DNA from: Leptodactylus fallax | Lineage: Eukaryota > Chordata > Amphibia > Anura > Leptodactylidae | Length of the DNA: 64,000 bases | Reading direction: 5' to 3' | Assembly: GCA_947044405.1 (NCBI GenBank) | Contig: CAMRHE010000356.1 | Span: forward strand, 868,001-932,000 | Shown here: positions 13,958 through 27,002 of the stretch, in pieces | Numbering within the stretch: position 1 is the stretch's first letter | Layout: every line of letters starts with the position of its first letter | Notes under the pieces: model-generated | The model's input: only the letters and a program-made list of their open reading frames with translations | Database searches by the model: none | Told to the model about the DNA's origin: nothing | Program-made: the position numbers and the translations under genes

Positions 13958-15098
13958 CGACATTTTTTTATTTATTAAAACAATATACTGAAATATAACA
14001 CTTTTTCTATACTGTTTTAATTTTCAAATTGTAGATTTTATTCTATTTTCTGTATTTGATTTTGGGGGCTGTGATCTTGCCCGATATTCTTCTCTGTTCT
14101 TTTAACAATATTTAGTGATGCGCTTTACAGCAGTGTCGTGGCCATAGGCAGCAATAGACTGGAGCAGATTCATTGGGGTGTATGGGAGAATTTTCTAGCT
14201 CTGTGCAGGGAGGGGGAGTAGATAAGCTGTGACATCATCTATTCACTTTGTTTGTCTTTTTGTAATGTAAATGACTGCAGCAATAGAAATCCCTGCACAA
14301 TTGTCAAATGTCAGCATATTATTAGACCTAGTGGCCAGAGTAAAAATTGCAGCATATAGTACTTTTTATGTATAGTGACATGGAAAATTAAAAATAAGTT
14401 CATCAAAAATTCTTAAAAAATATGTTTCACATAAACACTTGGTTTAAAAATGGGACACATTTCCTTCATAATTTGGCATATTCAACTCAGCAAATCCCTC
14501 CAAATGTGTTTTTTTTTCCATTGTAGAACAATTGCAGAAAAATGTAATTTTCTGTCAGATGGGAACTAGGCTTTGGACACATTTTTCTTTTAAATCAAAA
14601 TCACCTAATCCCAAAATAAGTTTTTAGCTGTGAGAAAAATATGGATATTTGCTTTTTCATGCAGTAAGTCCACAGCACAGACACATGCCAACCTATGCAG
14701 GACCGTTTACTGGAGGAGGTGGTAAATGAGGCTTGTGGGCCACCACACACAGACCATTTACTATGTTTGCGTCTCATTAGGTACCAGCATGTATTTTTAT
14801 CTGTAGATGTTATATATGTAAACATTTAGTGACTTTACATAATGTGATTTCTGCAATCCCTCATTGCAGTCCTATTAAGGCTTATTAACACAAACAGATA
14901 TCTCATCTGAGTACTATTAGTTTTTTAATGGCCATCCCACGGACCCATAAAGTCTTGGGCTATGCGCACTTCCATTTTTGTAATGGATCTGTGTGTCTGA
15001 GAAACTCAGCGCATGTCATATTCTGTATTTTTTTTTTTGTGGGCCGTTCTCATTGATTTGAATCTATATGAAAAGGCAGTGGTCATGTATGTGATAAC
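13958..15098. other. Non-coding intronic sequence
   Basis: AT-rich with several poly-T runs. Nothing recognised as gene or mobile element. Confidence 0.4.
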
Positions 15099-15640
15099 TT
15101 AAAGAAGACCTTTCACCAACCTAAACAACTCCAGTTCTTAGCATCAGTTAATAGGCACAGCTCCACTGATTCCAGAGCAGTTGGACTTTATCTGTAGCCC
15201 CCACCATTCCTGAACAATAAGTTCTGTTAGTTTTGGTGCCTGATATTTAAGCTCTGTACTGTCAGATGGGCAGTGTCAGGCACGTGCAGTTATGCAGTGT
15301 GATTCTGAGCTCCAGTCAGAGGTGGACAGTGTCAAAGCTCCAAATCAGGCTAGGTTCACATCTGCGTTCGATCGCCGTTTGGGGATTCCGTTCCCCAATA
15401 AGCTTGAAAAATGCGGAGAGAAAAGTCCTGCAAGCACCTAGCGTCACGCCTCTTTCCTGCTTCTGCCTCTGCCGACCTGACACTAGAGAGCATAAATAGC
15501 GGTAGCAAAACTACCAACTCTTATTGCTCAGGAACAGTGGGGGCTAGAGAAAAAATTCCAACTGTAATGGAATCAGCAGAGCGGTGTCTATTAAATGTTG
15601 GGAGCTGGCCTTTGCAGAGGTGGTAAAAGGTTTACTTTAA
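15099..15640. mobile_element. Snapback MITE with a nested MITE fragment
   Basis: The left arm begins TTAAAGAAGACCTTTCACCA and the right arm ends in a diverged inverse (GGTGGTAAAAGGTTTACTTTAA). Long inner arms also pair: TATCTGTAGCCCCCACCATT against AGTGGGGGCTAGAGA. In the loop, at about 15349-15430, lies a fragment starting CTAGGTTCACATCTGCG, which resembles the ends of other MITEs in this window. This suggests one element landed in another. Confidence 0.7.
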
Positions 15641-15849
15641 AGCTGATCTGTCAGCACTTGTGTGCTCCCCTAGCTGTGAGCACCATGGCTTAGAGGGGGA
15701 GATTCTGAACTTGTGCTTATATAGCATATCTATAATTTCTTATTTTATTTACTGATTTTTGGGTACTTTGCTAATGTTCTTTAATAAGTTAAAATTTGAG
15801 AAGCAGTGGCAGTTAATGATATTCTGTAGTTAATCTTTGTAAAACTGTC

Positions 15850-16122
15850 AAGCTAGGTTTACACTATCGTTGCATCTCCGTTGTTTGGGTCTGTCAGGGG
15901 ACCTAAACAAGGGATAGGCAGACCACTAAAACAGCAGTTACACACGGAACCCTGCGGACCCCATTGACTATAATGCGGTCCGTCGTGTGTCAGTCGTTTT
16001 TAAACTGAAACCAGTGGGGGTGAAAAGTCCTCCATTCAGAACTTTTTCCTCCGCTGATTTTCGGCAGACTCTGTGACAGAGTCTCCAACAGAGACTCCGG
16101 CGCAGATGTTAACGTAGCCTTA
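15850..16122. mobile_element. MITE of the AGCTAGGTTTACAC family
   Basis: The termini AGCTAGGTTTACACTAT and GTTAACGTAGCCTTA are imperfect inverses. The interior shares GCAGACCACTAAAA, CCCCATTGACTATAATG and GTTTTTAAACTGAAA with the element at 44684-44935, so the two are copies of one family. It is non-coding. Confidence 0.75.
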
Positions 16123-16261
16123 GGGGTTGTCAACCTTGACAGTTTTAGAACGCTGTCATTGGAGTCATGAGTGTGTTCATTATGGGATGCTACTTCATAA
16201 AAGTCTGACTTTACAGTGGCATTTGTGAGAACAGTCTAGGAGCTTTATAGGGCTGGTATAG

Positions 16262-16696
16262 TTAAAGGGTTTGTCTAGGATTTAGAGCAAACTCTGGGGT
16301 GGCTAGGGTGGCCGTGAATCAAACAAAAAAGACATGCTCATCTGTTCCCGGTCCTTTGTTGTCCAGTCCCAGTACGCTTTCCCTCCCGTGGTATGACTCG
16401 CTGCATTGGAAGCGGAGAGTTTAACATGACCACTAAGACCAATCACTGGCCTCAACAGTCACTGGAGAGGGACTGGTGAATTATGTGAGTTCCTTACCTG
16501 AGACTGCTGAAGCCACTGTTTGGTCTCAGTGGTCATGTGAATCTCTCTTCTTCCACTGCAGCAAGTCCCATCATGTAACGGGGACCGGGACTGGACAACT
16601 GAGCATCAGTGATAACTGACTGTGTCTTTTTTGTTCTGTTATACACCCATCCTGGTTGTCCCTGAATTTGCCCTAAATCCCAGACAACCCTTTTAA
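16262..16696. mobile_element. Snapback MITE (TTAAAGGGTTTGTCTAGGATT)
   Basis: The left arm TTAAAGGGTTTGTCTAGGAT mirrors the right arm, whose inverse reads TTAAAAGGGTTGTCTGGGAT. Inner arms also pair, for example AACATGACCACTAAGACCAA against GTCTCAGTGGTCATGTGAAT. It is a non-coding foldback of about 435 bp, 2 kb upstream of the EFL1 acceptor. Confidence 0.8.
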
Positions 16697-17887
16697 CAGC
16701 AACAATTGCACCATCCACAAGTTGCGTGAACGTGCCCAATACTTGATTTTCAGTGTGGTATGATAGCTGTATATTTTGTCCCATAGCTGCTTATGTGCAA
16801 CAGAAAGGAATCTGTTACATGGTTAATCTTGCTGTCATGGTTAGAACAGACTTAATCTTCACAGATTTTAATTGGCTTTATCTGTAACCATGCAATGTGA
16901 TTACAAGGAGAGTCACAACCAACGCAGAAAATTATAAGTCAAGGGGTACAATGAATTTGTTGTCTGTTGTTTAACTGTAAAATCGGGAAATAATGTAGTG
17001 AAGGAGATTTATCAACTGTGAAAAATGGCGTACTTGCCCCTAGCAACAAGATTGCTTCTTTCAAAGGGCACCTGAAAAATATGTGCTGGAATCAAATTAG
17101 TGTGATCAGCTGTAACGCTTTTTCTTTGCAATATTTTAATAATTCTCCCTTTATCATTGTCCTTTTAAAGGAGAACTCCACTAAAGTTAATTGGCTTCTT
17201 ATGAAACTGACTCTGGTGTGGTGTGACCTACGGAAAATAGTTTGTGGGACATTTTCAAACTCCGATGCATAACTTGAAAAAGTTGGGCCCCAATGCAAAA
17301 TCTGTTATGGGACCCCTAAATACTATGCAGCACTTAGAAAAGCTGTATATTTTATGTGGCAGAGGGGCTTACAAGTAAGCAAATAACTTGTTTTCTGGCA
17401 CAGAAGTGGTGCTTTTCTGGCCATGTGGCTGTGTCTCGCCAGTTTTTTTTGTGTTTTTTTTGTTTTTGTTTTTTTTTCCAGAAAAGTGGATGGGATTGGT
17501 TGGGGATCAAGGCAGGCTGGGGGCGCCTCATCTTGACAGATTTACTATAACTCACACCAGAAGATTAGCATGAGTTATTGCAGAAATCTGCACCAATCGC
17601 TGGCTGAAGTAGAATTCATTGCAGATGCGTGGACCTCCCATGATGCACCAGAATTATTAATACTACCACGTCTGCCAACAGTGCTGATCCTATAAAGTAC
17701 CTCCCATGCCAAAGAGAGAATTTCTGCATGCACTGGTCCCTTAGACCCTGATGTATTATTGCCCAGTGTAAATGGGTCTTTTGCTAGTACATTTGTTGCA
17801 ATCGTGGTCTATCAGCAATGAAGTGGTTGCTGGCATACATAAAATAGGTTTGCTTTAACTGCATGCACATATTAGTTTATAATATGG
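16697..17887. other. Non-coding intronic sequence with repeat remnants
   Basis: It contains a remnant of the GGAGATTTATCAACTGTG type at about 17005 and a GTTGGGCCCCAATGC block at about 17282 that looks repetitive. A T-rich stretch lies at 17441-17478. No exon recognised. Confidence 0.4.
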
Positions 17888-18198
17888 CAAGAGAAGCTGA
17901 ACTCTGTACCAGGTTTTTATCATTTGGAGCAGGATGTCTGAGGAAACAGCAGAGTAAATCCTGGCAGGACTCCTAGGAGAGGCAGTGAGAGTCCTGCTTA
18001 CCCCGCCCACCATAGTTACTGACAGCTTCCTGAGTACACACACTGATACTGGGAGAGCTGTTAATCACTGTGTCGGTGGGGTAAGCAGGACTCCCACTGC
18101 CTCTCCCAAGAGTCCTGTCAGGATTTACTCTGCTGTTTATGCAGAAATCCTGCTGCAAATCACATAAACCTGTATATCCCATGATTCAGATTCTCTCC
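17888..18198. mobile_element. Snapback repeat (CAGCAGAGTAAATCC arms)
   Basis: A long inverted repeat. Left: CAGCAGAGTAAATCCTGGCA at 17947. Right: its near-exact inverse ending at 18135. Pairing extends outward to about 17888 and 18198. The inner arms GTCCTGCTTACCCCGCCCAC and GTGGGGTAAGCAGGACTC also match. Several short open frames on both strands here are only shadows of the palindrome. Confidence 0.75.
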
Positions 18199-18309
18199 CT
18201 CTATCCCATTTTGCTCTCAGACAAGACTGCAGAAATATTCTGACAGGTTCTCTTTAATGCAGTAGAGTTAAGCTTTAACCAAATTGATGTAATAGCAGGA
18301 AACCCCTTC

Positions 18310-18680
18310 AAAGGGGTTGTCTGGGGACTTAAACTTACCTTGCGGTATCCAGCGGATTCTTCTTCATGGACCTTGGGGTTCTGGGATGGTTCCAATCCCT
18401 GGGTCTGTTGGAATCCCGGGTCACTCCGTCCCCTCCCTCTTCTCCTGATGTCACTTGTAATTACCTGTCTATGGGGGCTGGCTTAAGTATAGTCAGCCAG
18501 CCCCCATAGCACAGTTAATTTACCACTGAGATCAGGAGAGGGAGGAGTGACCCAGTTTCGGGGAGCTGGTTCCAATCATTTGATCCAGGGGTCTGAACCA
18601 GGCCGGAACACCAAGGTCTATGACGAAGAATGTGCCAGATACAGCATGAAAAGTTTAAGTCCCTGGACAACCCTTTTAAT
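18310..18680. mobile_element. Snapback MITE directly upstream of the EFL1 acceptor
   Basis: Left arm AAAGGGGTTGTCTGGGGACT and right arm AGTCCCTGGACAACCCTTTT are inverses. A strong inner hairpin is centred at about 18485 (CTATGGGGGCTGGCT against AGCCAGCCCCCATAG). The right end lies only 89 bp before the EFL1 splice acceptor. Confidence 0.8.
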
Positions 18681-18725
18681 ATCATATCATTTTTACAGTG
18701 TGTTCGCGTCTACTAGGAGAATAGT

Positions 18726-18958
<233 letters not shown>

Positions 18959-19080
18959 TTATTCTCAGCTTCTTCCTTTGTTCTTCTTGCAAAGATTCTT
19001 CAGTAATTATTTCACTGTGTTGCTTGTAGATTTCCAGGCTGTGGAGCAGATTTTAATAAATGTAACTGATGAGACAATTG
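18959..19080 (+). other. EFL1: EFL1 3' untranslated region
   Basis: A short AT-rich segment from the stop codon to about 20 bases past the AATAAA. The exact cleavage site is inferred. It follows the usual 10-30 base spacing, and a T/G-containing stretch lies downstream (TGTTCCATGTCTG at about 19092). Confidence 0.6.
19055..19060 (+). terminator. Polyadenylation signal AATAAA
   Basis: A canonical AATAAA 97 bases after the EFL1 stop codon, on the same strand. It is the first such hexamer after the stop. Confidence 0.75.
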
Positions 19081-20502
19081 ACTCTGCTAGTGTTCCATGT
19101 CTGTAAATAACTCCTAGTGTGTAGGCTTGTACCAGTCTCAGTCTGCGGAGCCAGAAGCCAAATGCTCTGCAGCGAAGCAGTCAGACACAACAGCATTCTG
19201 TAAGCATTGCTGCAGACACAATTTATACCTGCAGAAGACCATACCTCTAATATACACAATAGTATACTGAGGTCACTACAGTAATATGATCAATATTATG
19301 CCCATCAAACATGTCAACTTTTTCCATTGTTGTATATCCCTTTGCATTAGCTGCTGCCATTTAGGAAGTAAAATTTGTGTCTGCACAAATGTTCTCTTCA
19401 CTCAGATCATTATTATCTTTACCAGCCAACCCGTTTAATGGTTAATAACTATTATTGGTTTTGGCTGATGTTTTGGTTTTTACATATATGGTACTAAAAA
19501 TGATCGCTACCACCTAATGGAAAACTATTGGTCAAAATACTTCTCTTTCCCTTGGTTTAAACTTGTAATATTCAGTTTACTTTTGTACACAAAAAATATG
19601 TAAGGGAATGCAAATGCGCAATATTTCCCATAATACAATTCTGTTAAATACATGTTAAAAAAGGTTTTTTTATATAAATTTTCCCTTTGAATCATTTCTG
19701 GGCTGAATAATGAAAAAAAGTGTATTACATGTCATATGTCAAATCTTATATGGCAGCGTAATTGGCCTATTTATGTGTCAGTAAATTGATCTACCAATCA
19801 CCATTATCACAAGGACTGAACATATAGGGAATAAGAAAGTTTTCTTTTACAAAGAATTTACCAAGAATAGTCTATCAAGAAAATCTGAGTGAATAGAAGG
19901 GTCCGTCATTTAGGACCCCTTCAGAGCAATCTAACAGAAGTTGCAACTGTAATGTTTTTATCAGGAATGCTCATTATTGTAGAGGGCATGTTCCAATAAT
20001 AAAATGAAAAACTTAGGCTATTTTATGGCAGCCTGTGCCCGTTACAGTGTGATCTTAAATTCTTGAAAGTTCCTGCACGTCATTCTTGGAGTGCTCCTTC
20101 TGCTGTAATAAGGTTTAATATAATTTAACTAAAACCTGGCCGATACTGAAGGTGGCCAGGAAAGTTCATTGAACCCACCAGAATTGTTGGAATTAAAGCA
20201 AACCTCTGTTTTTCCATAAACGTTTGACATTGAAGGTTGGATGTCAGTTTAACATTCCAGGTGCCATCCTTTGTCATTTTTCTGCTGCAGTACCTCTGAT
20301 TCACTGTCACAAATGAATTGAGGTAAAATGGCTGTCAGATTCCCAGACTACTCTATGAACAGTGTGCTCTGGTAGTCTGAGACATGCCTCCCCGCTCTCA
20401 TATCCATCCTGTAACTGTCACTGCAGGTATCTTGCATCAGTTTATGTAGAGCCAACCAGAATTATGTGCAAGTGACTTTAGGGGACAGCTACAGGATGGA
20501 CA
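19081..20502. other. Intergenic sequence, nothing recognised
   Basis: AT-rich sequence downstream of EFL1. No exon or repeat family recognised. Confidence 0.4.
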
Positions 20503-20795
20503 CAGTGGGGAGGAATTTATTAAGAATGGCATTTCCTACACCAGCCTTTATAAAGTTACTGATGGCACTCGACACGCCTAAATTATTAAGAGGCTGTGTG
20601 TGCCAGAATAGCAATCTATGCCAGTCATAAATCTGATGTGAGTTATAATACATATGTGAGGCCGAGTCATCCCCGGGTTGCCCCACGGCACCCACATTCA
20701 CAGAAAGTGCCAAACAAGGCACAGAATGGGGGATGTGATGCATTTTTGGGGAGCAAGAAAACTGGTGCAGAGGAGTTGATAAATTACCCCCAGTG
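20503..20795. mobile_element. MITE of the GGGGRGGAATTTATTAA family
   Basis: Left end CAGTGGGGAGGAATTTATT; right end TTGATAAATTACCCCCAGTG, an imperfect inverse. The interior block CTATGCCAGTCATAAA and the layout recur in the copy at 57971-58239. It is non-coding. Confidence 0.7.
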
Positions 20796-21260
20796 CTGCC
20801 ACCATTAGTGCTAATGCATATGAAAGCAGGGTGTGTCTCAGATTATTGAAGCACATAGGGTAGTTTGGGAAGCTAGTGGGCCTTTTACCCAAATGATATG
20901 AGGCATTGAATCAGAGGAATCAAAGCAGAAAGATGAAATTGTAGTGTCCTTGACATTCAGCAGTTCTGTGCAATGCTGTGAGTTTCATTGTTAGTAAAGG
21001 TTACAGAACAACTTTCCTGCAAAAGATTTACCATCCACCATAGATTCCACCACAATATTATTAATTGTCCTGTAAATCTCTGACGGCAGCTTATGAGTCT
21101 CTATTTTATTGTTGTCAGCTCAATACAAGGCTTGAAATAATGATTAATAAATTATTTACGCCACTAAATTAAGAAATTGATTAATACACAGCAGTCTGCT
21201 AAAGAAGAGCTGAAAATAACAAAAATTACATCTCTATCACCTTCCTTTTATAGATGTATA
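20796..21260. other. Intergenic sequence, nothing recognised
   Basis: AT-rich, non-coding, immediately left of the Tc1 element. Confidence 0.4.
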
Positions 21261-21513
21261 TACAGTGCTGGCCAAAAGTATTGGCACCCCTGCAATTCTG
21301 TCAGATAATACTCAATTTCTTCCAGAAAATGATTGCAATCACAAATGCTTTGGTAATAATATCTTCATTTAATTTGTCTTCAATGGAAAACCACAAAAAG
21401 AATTGTCAAAAAGCCAAATTGGATATAATTCCACACCAAACATAAAAAAGGGGGTGGACAAAAGTATTGGCACCCTTTGAAAAATCATGTGATGCTTCTC
21501 TAATTTATGTAAT

Positions 21514-22580
21514 TGTTTTGCCAAATGAAAACAGATTCTTTGGATTCCGTGTAATAGAATAAAGTTATAGAATAAAACACTAGACTATCAACTATAGCTT
21601 AACATTTTATTAAGAATAGTATAAGAAGATAGCAAAAGGTAAGAAGATATCAAAAAGGTAACATTTCACTAAGAAGAGTATAAGAGAAGGTCTTATAACA
21701 AGGAAAAGTATAACAGATATTAGACAGAATAATCAAACCTTGCAATACAGCAGATATAGCTAGGTACAATCACATATCAAAGTCAATCAAACTATGATAT
21801 GTATTCAATACTTACCATACAGCAGGTATAGTAAGGTAATCAAACTTAGTCAAACTGTGACTTAATCAACACTTGCAATACAGCAAGTATGGCAAGGTAA
21901 TCAAACGTAATCAAAGTGTGATATAATTAACACTTACAACACTGCCCAGCTTCATTGATGAATTCCGATCAAGGTATCTTCAGGAAAATATCATCAAGCC
22001 ATTTGTGACAGGTCATCAAGCAGCACCAGGCGTCCCCAATCACTGCTGTCCAGATTGCAACACATGGCTGGGGGATATCATCCGTCTTTATATACCCTTT
22101 GTGTGTGTCATAGAGTGGGCGGGTTACAGAGGTGTATACACCTCTTTAAGGCTTTTCTCATCTCCAAGCTCACATTCTTGCGAAATAGGCCAGGTTTCAC
22201 CAGAATATGTCTTGTGACACTATGCTTCATACAAGGTTAATCGTTAAGCTGGTTTGTAAGTCTATTATAGACATTAGCTCATACAGAGTTAATACTTTAA
22301 GCTTGTTTTATATTCATGTAAACACTAGCTCAAACAGAGCTGAACCTTTGAAACCTAAAGTCAAACAGGGCTGAGCCTTAAAACTGGTTTCATGTCTATC
22401 TAGACATCTAGTTAAACTTTAAGCTCGCTTATTGTGCATGTAAATATCACATAGAACAGAATTGAACTCTGATCTTGCTTTTCTGTCTAACTAGACACTA
22501 TACAGAGTTGAAACTAAGGTTACATGACTTGGCTTGTCAGCCATTTTATCAAAGCTGTCATTTTGGTTTTTAGCATTACA
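21514..22580 (-). mobile_element. Solo LTR (1067 bp) inserted in the Tc1 element
   Basis: It starts TGT and ends ACA. It is flanked by the 5-bp duplication GTAAT at 21509-21513 and 22581-22585. Removing the insert plus one GTAAT restores the continuous Tc1 5' region. The - strand is the likelier sense. It offers TATATAAAG at about 22084-22092 and AATAAA at about 21603-21608, leaving about 90 bases to the LTR end. The + strand lacks an AATAAA after its TATA-like box. Two sets of degenerate tandem repeats, at 21730-21945 and 22225-22520, lie on either side of the TATA box. No internal retroviral or gypsy genes are present. The 5-bp duplication fits gypsy-like elements and some endogenous retroviruses. 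Confidence 0.85.
21725..21946. repeat. About 61-70 bp tandem repeat inside the LTR
   Basis: Between three and four diverged units contain CTTGCAATACAGCA, GGTAATCAAAC and a GTCAAACTGTGA-type end. In the favoured - orientation they lie between the TATA box and the AATAAA, in the R/U5 part. Confidence 0.7.
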
Positions 22581-22716
22581 GTAATTAACAGCACCTGTTA
22601 CTTACCTGTGGCACATAACAGGTGGTGGCAATAACTAAATCACACTTGCAGCCAGTTGAAATGGATTAAAGTTGACTCAACCTCTGTCCTGTGTCCTTGT
22701 GTGTACCACATTGAGC

Positions 22717-23754
<1,038 letters not shown>

Positions 23755-23977
23755 GCTGAGGGTGCCAATACTTTTGTCTGGCCCATTTTTGAAGTTTTGT
23801 GTAAAATGATCAATGATTTGACTTTTTTTTTTCATTCTCTTTTGTGTTTTTTCATTGCAAGCAAAATAAATGAAGATATTATTACCAAAGCATTTGTGAT
23901 TGCAATCATTTTCTGGAAGAAATTGAGTATTATCTGACAGAATTGCAGGGGTGCCAATACTTTTGGCCAGCACTGTA

Positions 23978-25164
23978 TCTTCAGGTGGCCTCACCACAGA
24001 GCACAGAAGCCTCCTATTCAACCCCTCCATTCTTCATAGAGTTCTGTATTTGAGCCTGAATACAGAGACAAATATAATGTAAGCAAGCCATCAGATTGAA
24101 GACAAGGTGCAGGAGAACAGCTTAATAAGTGGATAAGGAAACAAAAGTCCTTAATAAGATATATTACAAAGTTTCTCATTTTCACCTGTACTATTCATTT
24201 ATGAAAAGTTGTTTGTAACTGGAGGAATGCTTTAAGATACATACCATAATGGATTGCCACATTTCTCCCAGAGAACTTCTCATACAATGCAGCTTACTAA
24301 AAATCTTGTAGATTTTGTCCTGGTAACTTTCAGAAAAACCTACAGTGTGTGTCTCATATGGCCCTGGCCTTAAATAGTATTTTTTTGGGGGTGGGTTTTG
24401 TGTAAAATAACACCAGAACATGTACATTTCCTAGGCATCTGTGATGTTGTAAATTCATTTCTTGGCAGCTAGTATATCGGCACAAATTGACTTTTTATTA
24501 TAAAAAAGGAATTGAAATTCTGTTACTTAATAGTTTTCAAAGCTTTATTGTCCGTTATGTAACCTGCCTTCAGACAGACACTGACAGTGTGCTTGAGTTT
24601 TCATACAGTGCACTAGGGACAAGTTGTATGACAACAATTTATGTCACAATTCACCATTGTCGTAAAATGAATATTGATATTTTTATGCTTGCACAATCTG
24701 TTTTTGTTAGTGATGAAAAATTCTTCCCTTGCTGTCCTTTTTGCTCCTTTCTACTAAGCATTTTTTTTCAAATTGACTAAACTTGGCTTTAGAGGAACCT
24801 AGATTATCCAAATCTGTCTTTACCATGAAATAGACAGTGCGACAACACCTGACACTTTTGCTTAGCTGTGGTAACTGGCATACATTGTATGGTGACAATG
24901 TTAGGTTTATTTGTACAAGTAGCAGATTACAATCATCATGAATTACATTATTAAATGGGCTATGCCACAAAAAATAGTTTTCTCCTATCCATAGGATAGA
25001 TGATAGACTGCTGATCGGCGAAGGTCTGACCACTCAGACTCTCACCAATCCTGAGGAGAGGAGTTGTTTTACCCCAGTTATGAATGTCGACATGGTGCAT
25101 GCACCCCTGCTCCACCCCTATAAACTGACTTGTGACAAAGGTGGCATTCTCTGACACTGCCCCA
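23978..25164. other. Intergenic sequence with a MITE fragment
   Basis: About 24145-24205 matches the right arm of the 3688-4108 snapback element (TAAGATATATTACAAAGTTT). The rest is AT-rich and unrecognised. Confidence 0.5.
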
Positions 25165-25869
25165 TAGGGCTGGGCAATTATCATCTAAATTAAAATTACA
25201 ATTAATCGGGTATTTTACCTTGATTATGATTAATGGCGATTATTTAGGTCACGCCTCCTTTTGCAGTATTACTACTTGTTGGTTCGTGAGGTTTGCCCGG
25301 TGGTTTCGTTTGGATTGAACATGGCCAAAGTGAAACTGTTATTATACTTTGGGGTCACTTCTGACTCCAGAGTATAATAAGCGGAGGCCCAGGGGAGGTG
25401 ATCAAACGTAAAATAAACAGTGTTATTCACCTCTCCTGGGCTCTGGCATGGCTCCCTGCTGCCTTTGGTGCTTCTGGCTGAAGTCAGGGACTGCTGAGGC
25501 CTGTGATTGGGCCTCAGGGCCACATTGCATTGTGATGTATAGACACAAGCTCCGTGATGCCACATAACTGCTGTGGACCAATAACAGGCCCCAGCAGTCC
25601 CTGACAATAGGCAGCAATGCTGCAGAGAACAGGGAACTCAGAAAAGGTGAGTAATACTGTTTTTTTATGTTTGATTAACTGCTCGGGGTCTCCGACCATT
25701 GTACCCCAGAGTATAATAATAGCAGTTTGGATTTAGACATGGTTGGTCCAAACAAAACTGTAAATATTGTAATAACCAAACCGAAAAATAACCAACTTAA
25801 ACAAAATCTTGTTGGTTATCCTGGTTGATGTTTGGTTTCTGTTATTTTTCGATTAATGGCTCAGCCCTA
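25165..25869. mobile_element. hAT-like MITE with a nested palindromic repeat
   Basis: The ends TAGGGCTGGGCAATTA and TTAATGGCTCAGCCCTA are inverses, and match the hAT-type MITE at 13655-13949. The inner left part is ATTAATCGGG-rich. The flanking octamers do not match convincingly, so a target duplication is not claimed. Confidence 0.65.
25332..25738. repeat. Palindromic repeat (second copy of the 3.2-kb family)
   Basis: Left arm GAAACTGTTATTATACTTTG and right arm CAGAGTATAATAATAGCAG are inverses. Inner blocks GGAGGCCCAGGGGAGGTGAT and GGTGAGTAATACTG match the copies at 3234-3450 and 40386-40730. It lies wholly inside the hAT-like MITE, which suggests nesting or a composite family. Confidence 0.75.
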
Positions 25870-26820
25870 GATCCCCTTATAAAGCGGTTATTTCACCCTA
25901 GATAGATCTAGCATATCCACAGGTCCCCCAACCCTCTTCTGCTTCCTCCAAGTGGAAACAAGATGTCCAGGATGTCCACACACGTACACAGCACTCTCCA
26001 TTCATGTCTATGTGAGTCTATTTGTGCTTGCTTAGTGAAATCTCATAGAGGTGAATAAATGGCTGGTGAAATATCTATACAGAATTAGAATGTAAAATTA
26101 TGTAATTTGTTGTCATGACATACTGTTCCATTGTGTTTGAGAAGAATAAATGGGCCATGTACAATAAAACTGAAATAGTAATAGTATTTTCTTTTGTGGA
26201 CTTTTTTTTTTATCACACATTCAACAATAGTAGTGAAAAGAGGAAATTGTTATGTGGGCTTGGACTGAAGATCACGTGTCAACCCTTACTATATGTAAAA
26301 AGGTTAGAAATGTGAAATTCAAGCTTCATATTGAAACCTGGGTCTTTGTTAGAACGGGTTCTGCCCTTCCCAAAACTGACTACAATCCGCTAGTCTGTAT
26401 ATATGCAGTGCTATCCCCATAAATGACCGCTATAGAGCCATACACTCTCCACTGCACAGCTCATACGTCTGCTTCATCAACTTTATACACGTCATAAATT
26501 CATTGTTGAAAATACATATTTTCCACGTCTTTCTTAGACTATTTTCTTGCTACTCTATAGCCCCTAAAGCACTCATTAAAGTTCCCTGGCCTTTTAGTAT
26601 AATACTAGACCTAGTATGTCTTCTGACTTCTAAGGCATAGTCATGAACAGATGTATTGTCTGGTATCTACAGACATTGTAAACCCCTTAAATGCTGGGAT
26701 GGATTGTCTTGTGTAGCAAATTATGTTTTCAGACATCTTTACTCTGCCACTCTTCTCTCTGCTCTGCTGCTTTTATTTCTGGCAAACACTAACCTCTAAC
26801 CTCTCGCTAATTCTTTACAG
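25870..26820. other. Intergenic sequence, nothing recognised
   Basis: AT-rich. Its last 60 bases hold CTAAC-type branch-point motifs and a pyrimidine-rich run leading to a possible acceptor at 26820. Confidence 0.4.
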
Positions 26821-26929
26821 GCTTGATAAAATTGCGTCCATTATGGTTCGGCGAGTCATATTCATACAAAGGATGCTGAAAATCAATACGCTGTACTGCT
26901 GTAGCTAAGGAGAACAAGCTGCCTAGCTA
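26821..26929 (+). other. Candidate non-coding exon
   Basis: The segment is preceded by CTAACCTCTCGCTAATTCTTTACAG, a pyrimidine-rich acceptor with several CTAAC branch-point-like motifs. It is followed immediately by the strong donor GTAAGT at 26930. It is 109 bases long. All three forward frames contain stops, so it could only be untranslated or part of a long non-coding RNA. No similarity to a known gene is recognised, and random occurrence of such signals in 64 kb is possible. Confidence 0.2.
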
Positions 26930-27002
26930 GTAAGTCACACATCATACATATGTGTATATGTTCAGGCATGAATGTAAGTATTACTATTAGGTGTGGTGGT
27001 AA

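Noticed and set aside
17855..18182. Mirror-image open frames on both strands
   Set aside because: They derive from the inverted repeat arms at 17888-18198.
21514..22580. Internal endogenous retrovirus genes within the Tc1 insertion
   Set aside because: Only LTR-like sequence is present; no gag, protease or polymerase frame is seen.
24707..25033. 108-codon frame on the - strand
   Set aside because: No recognisable similarity and partly low complexity; treated as chance.
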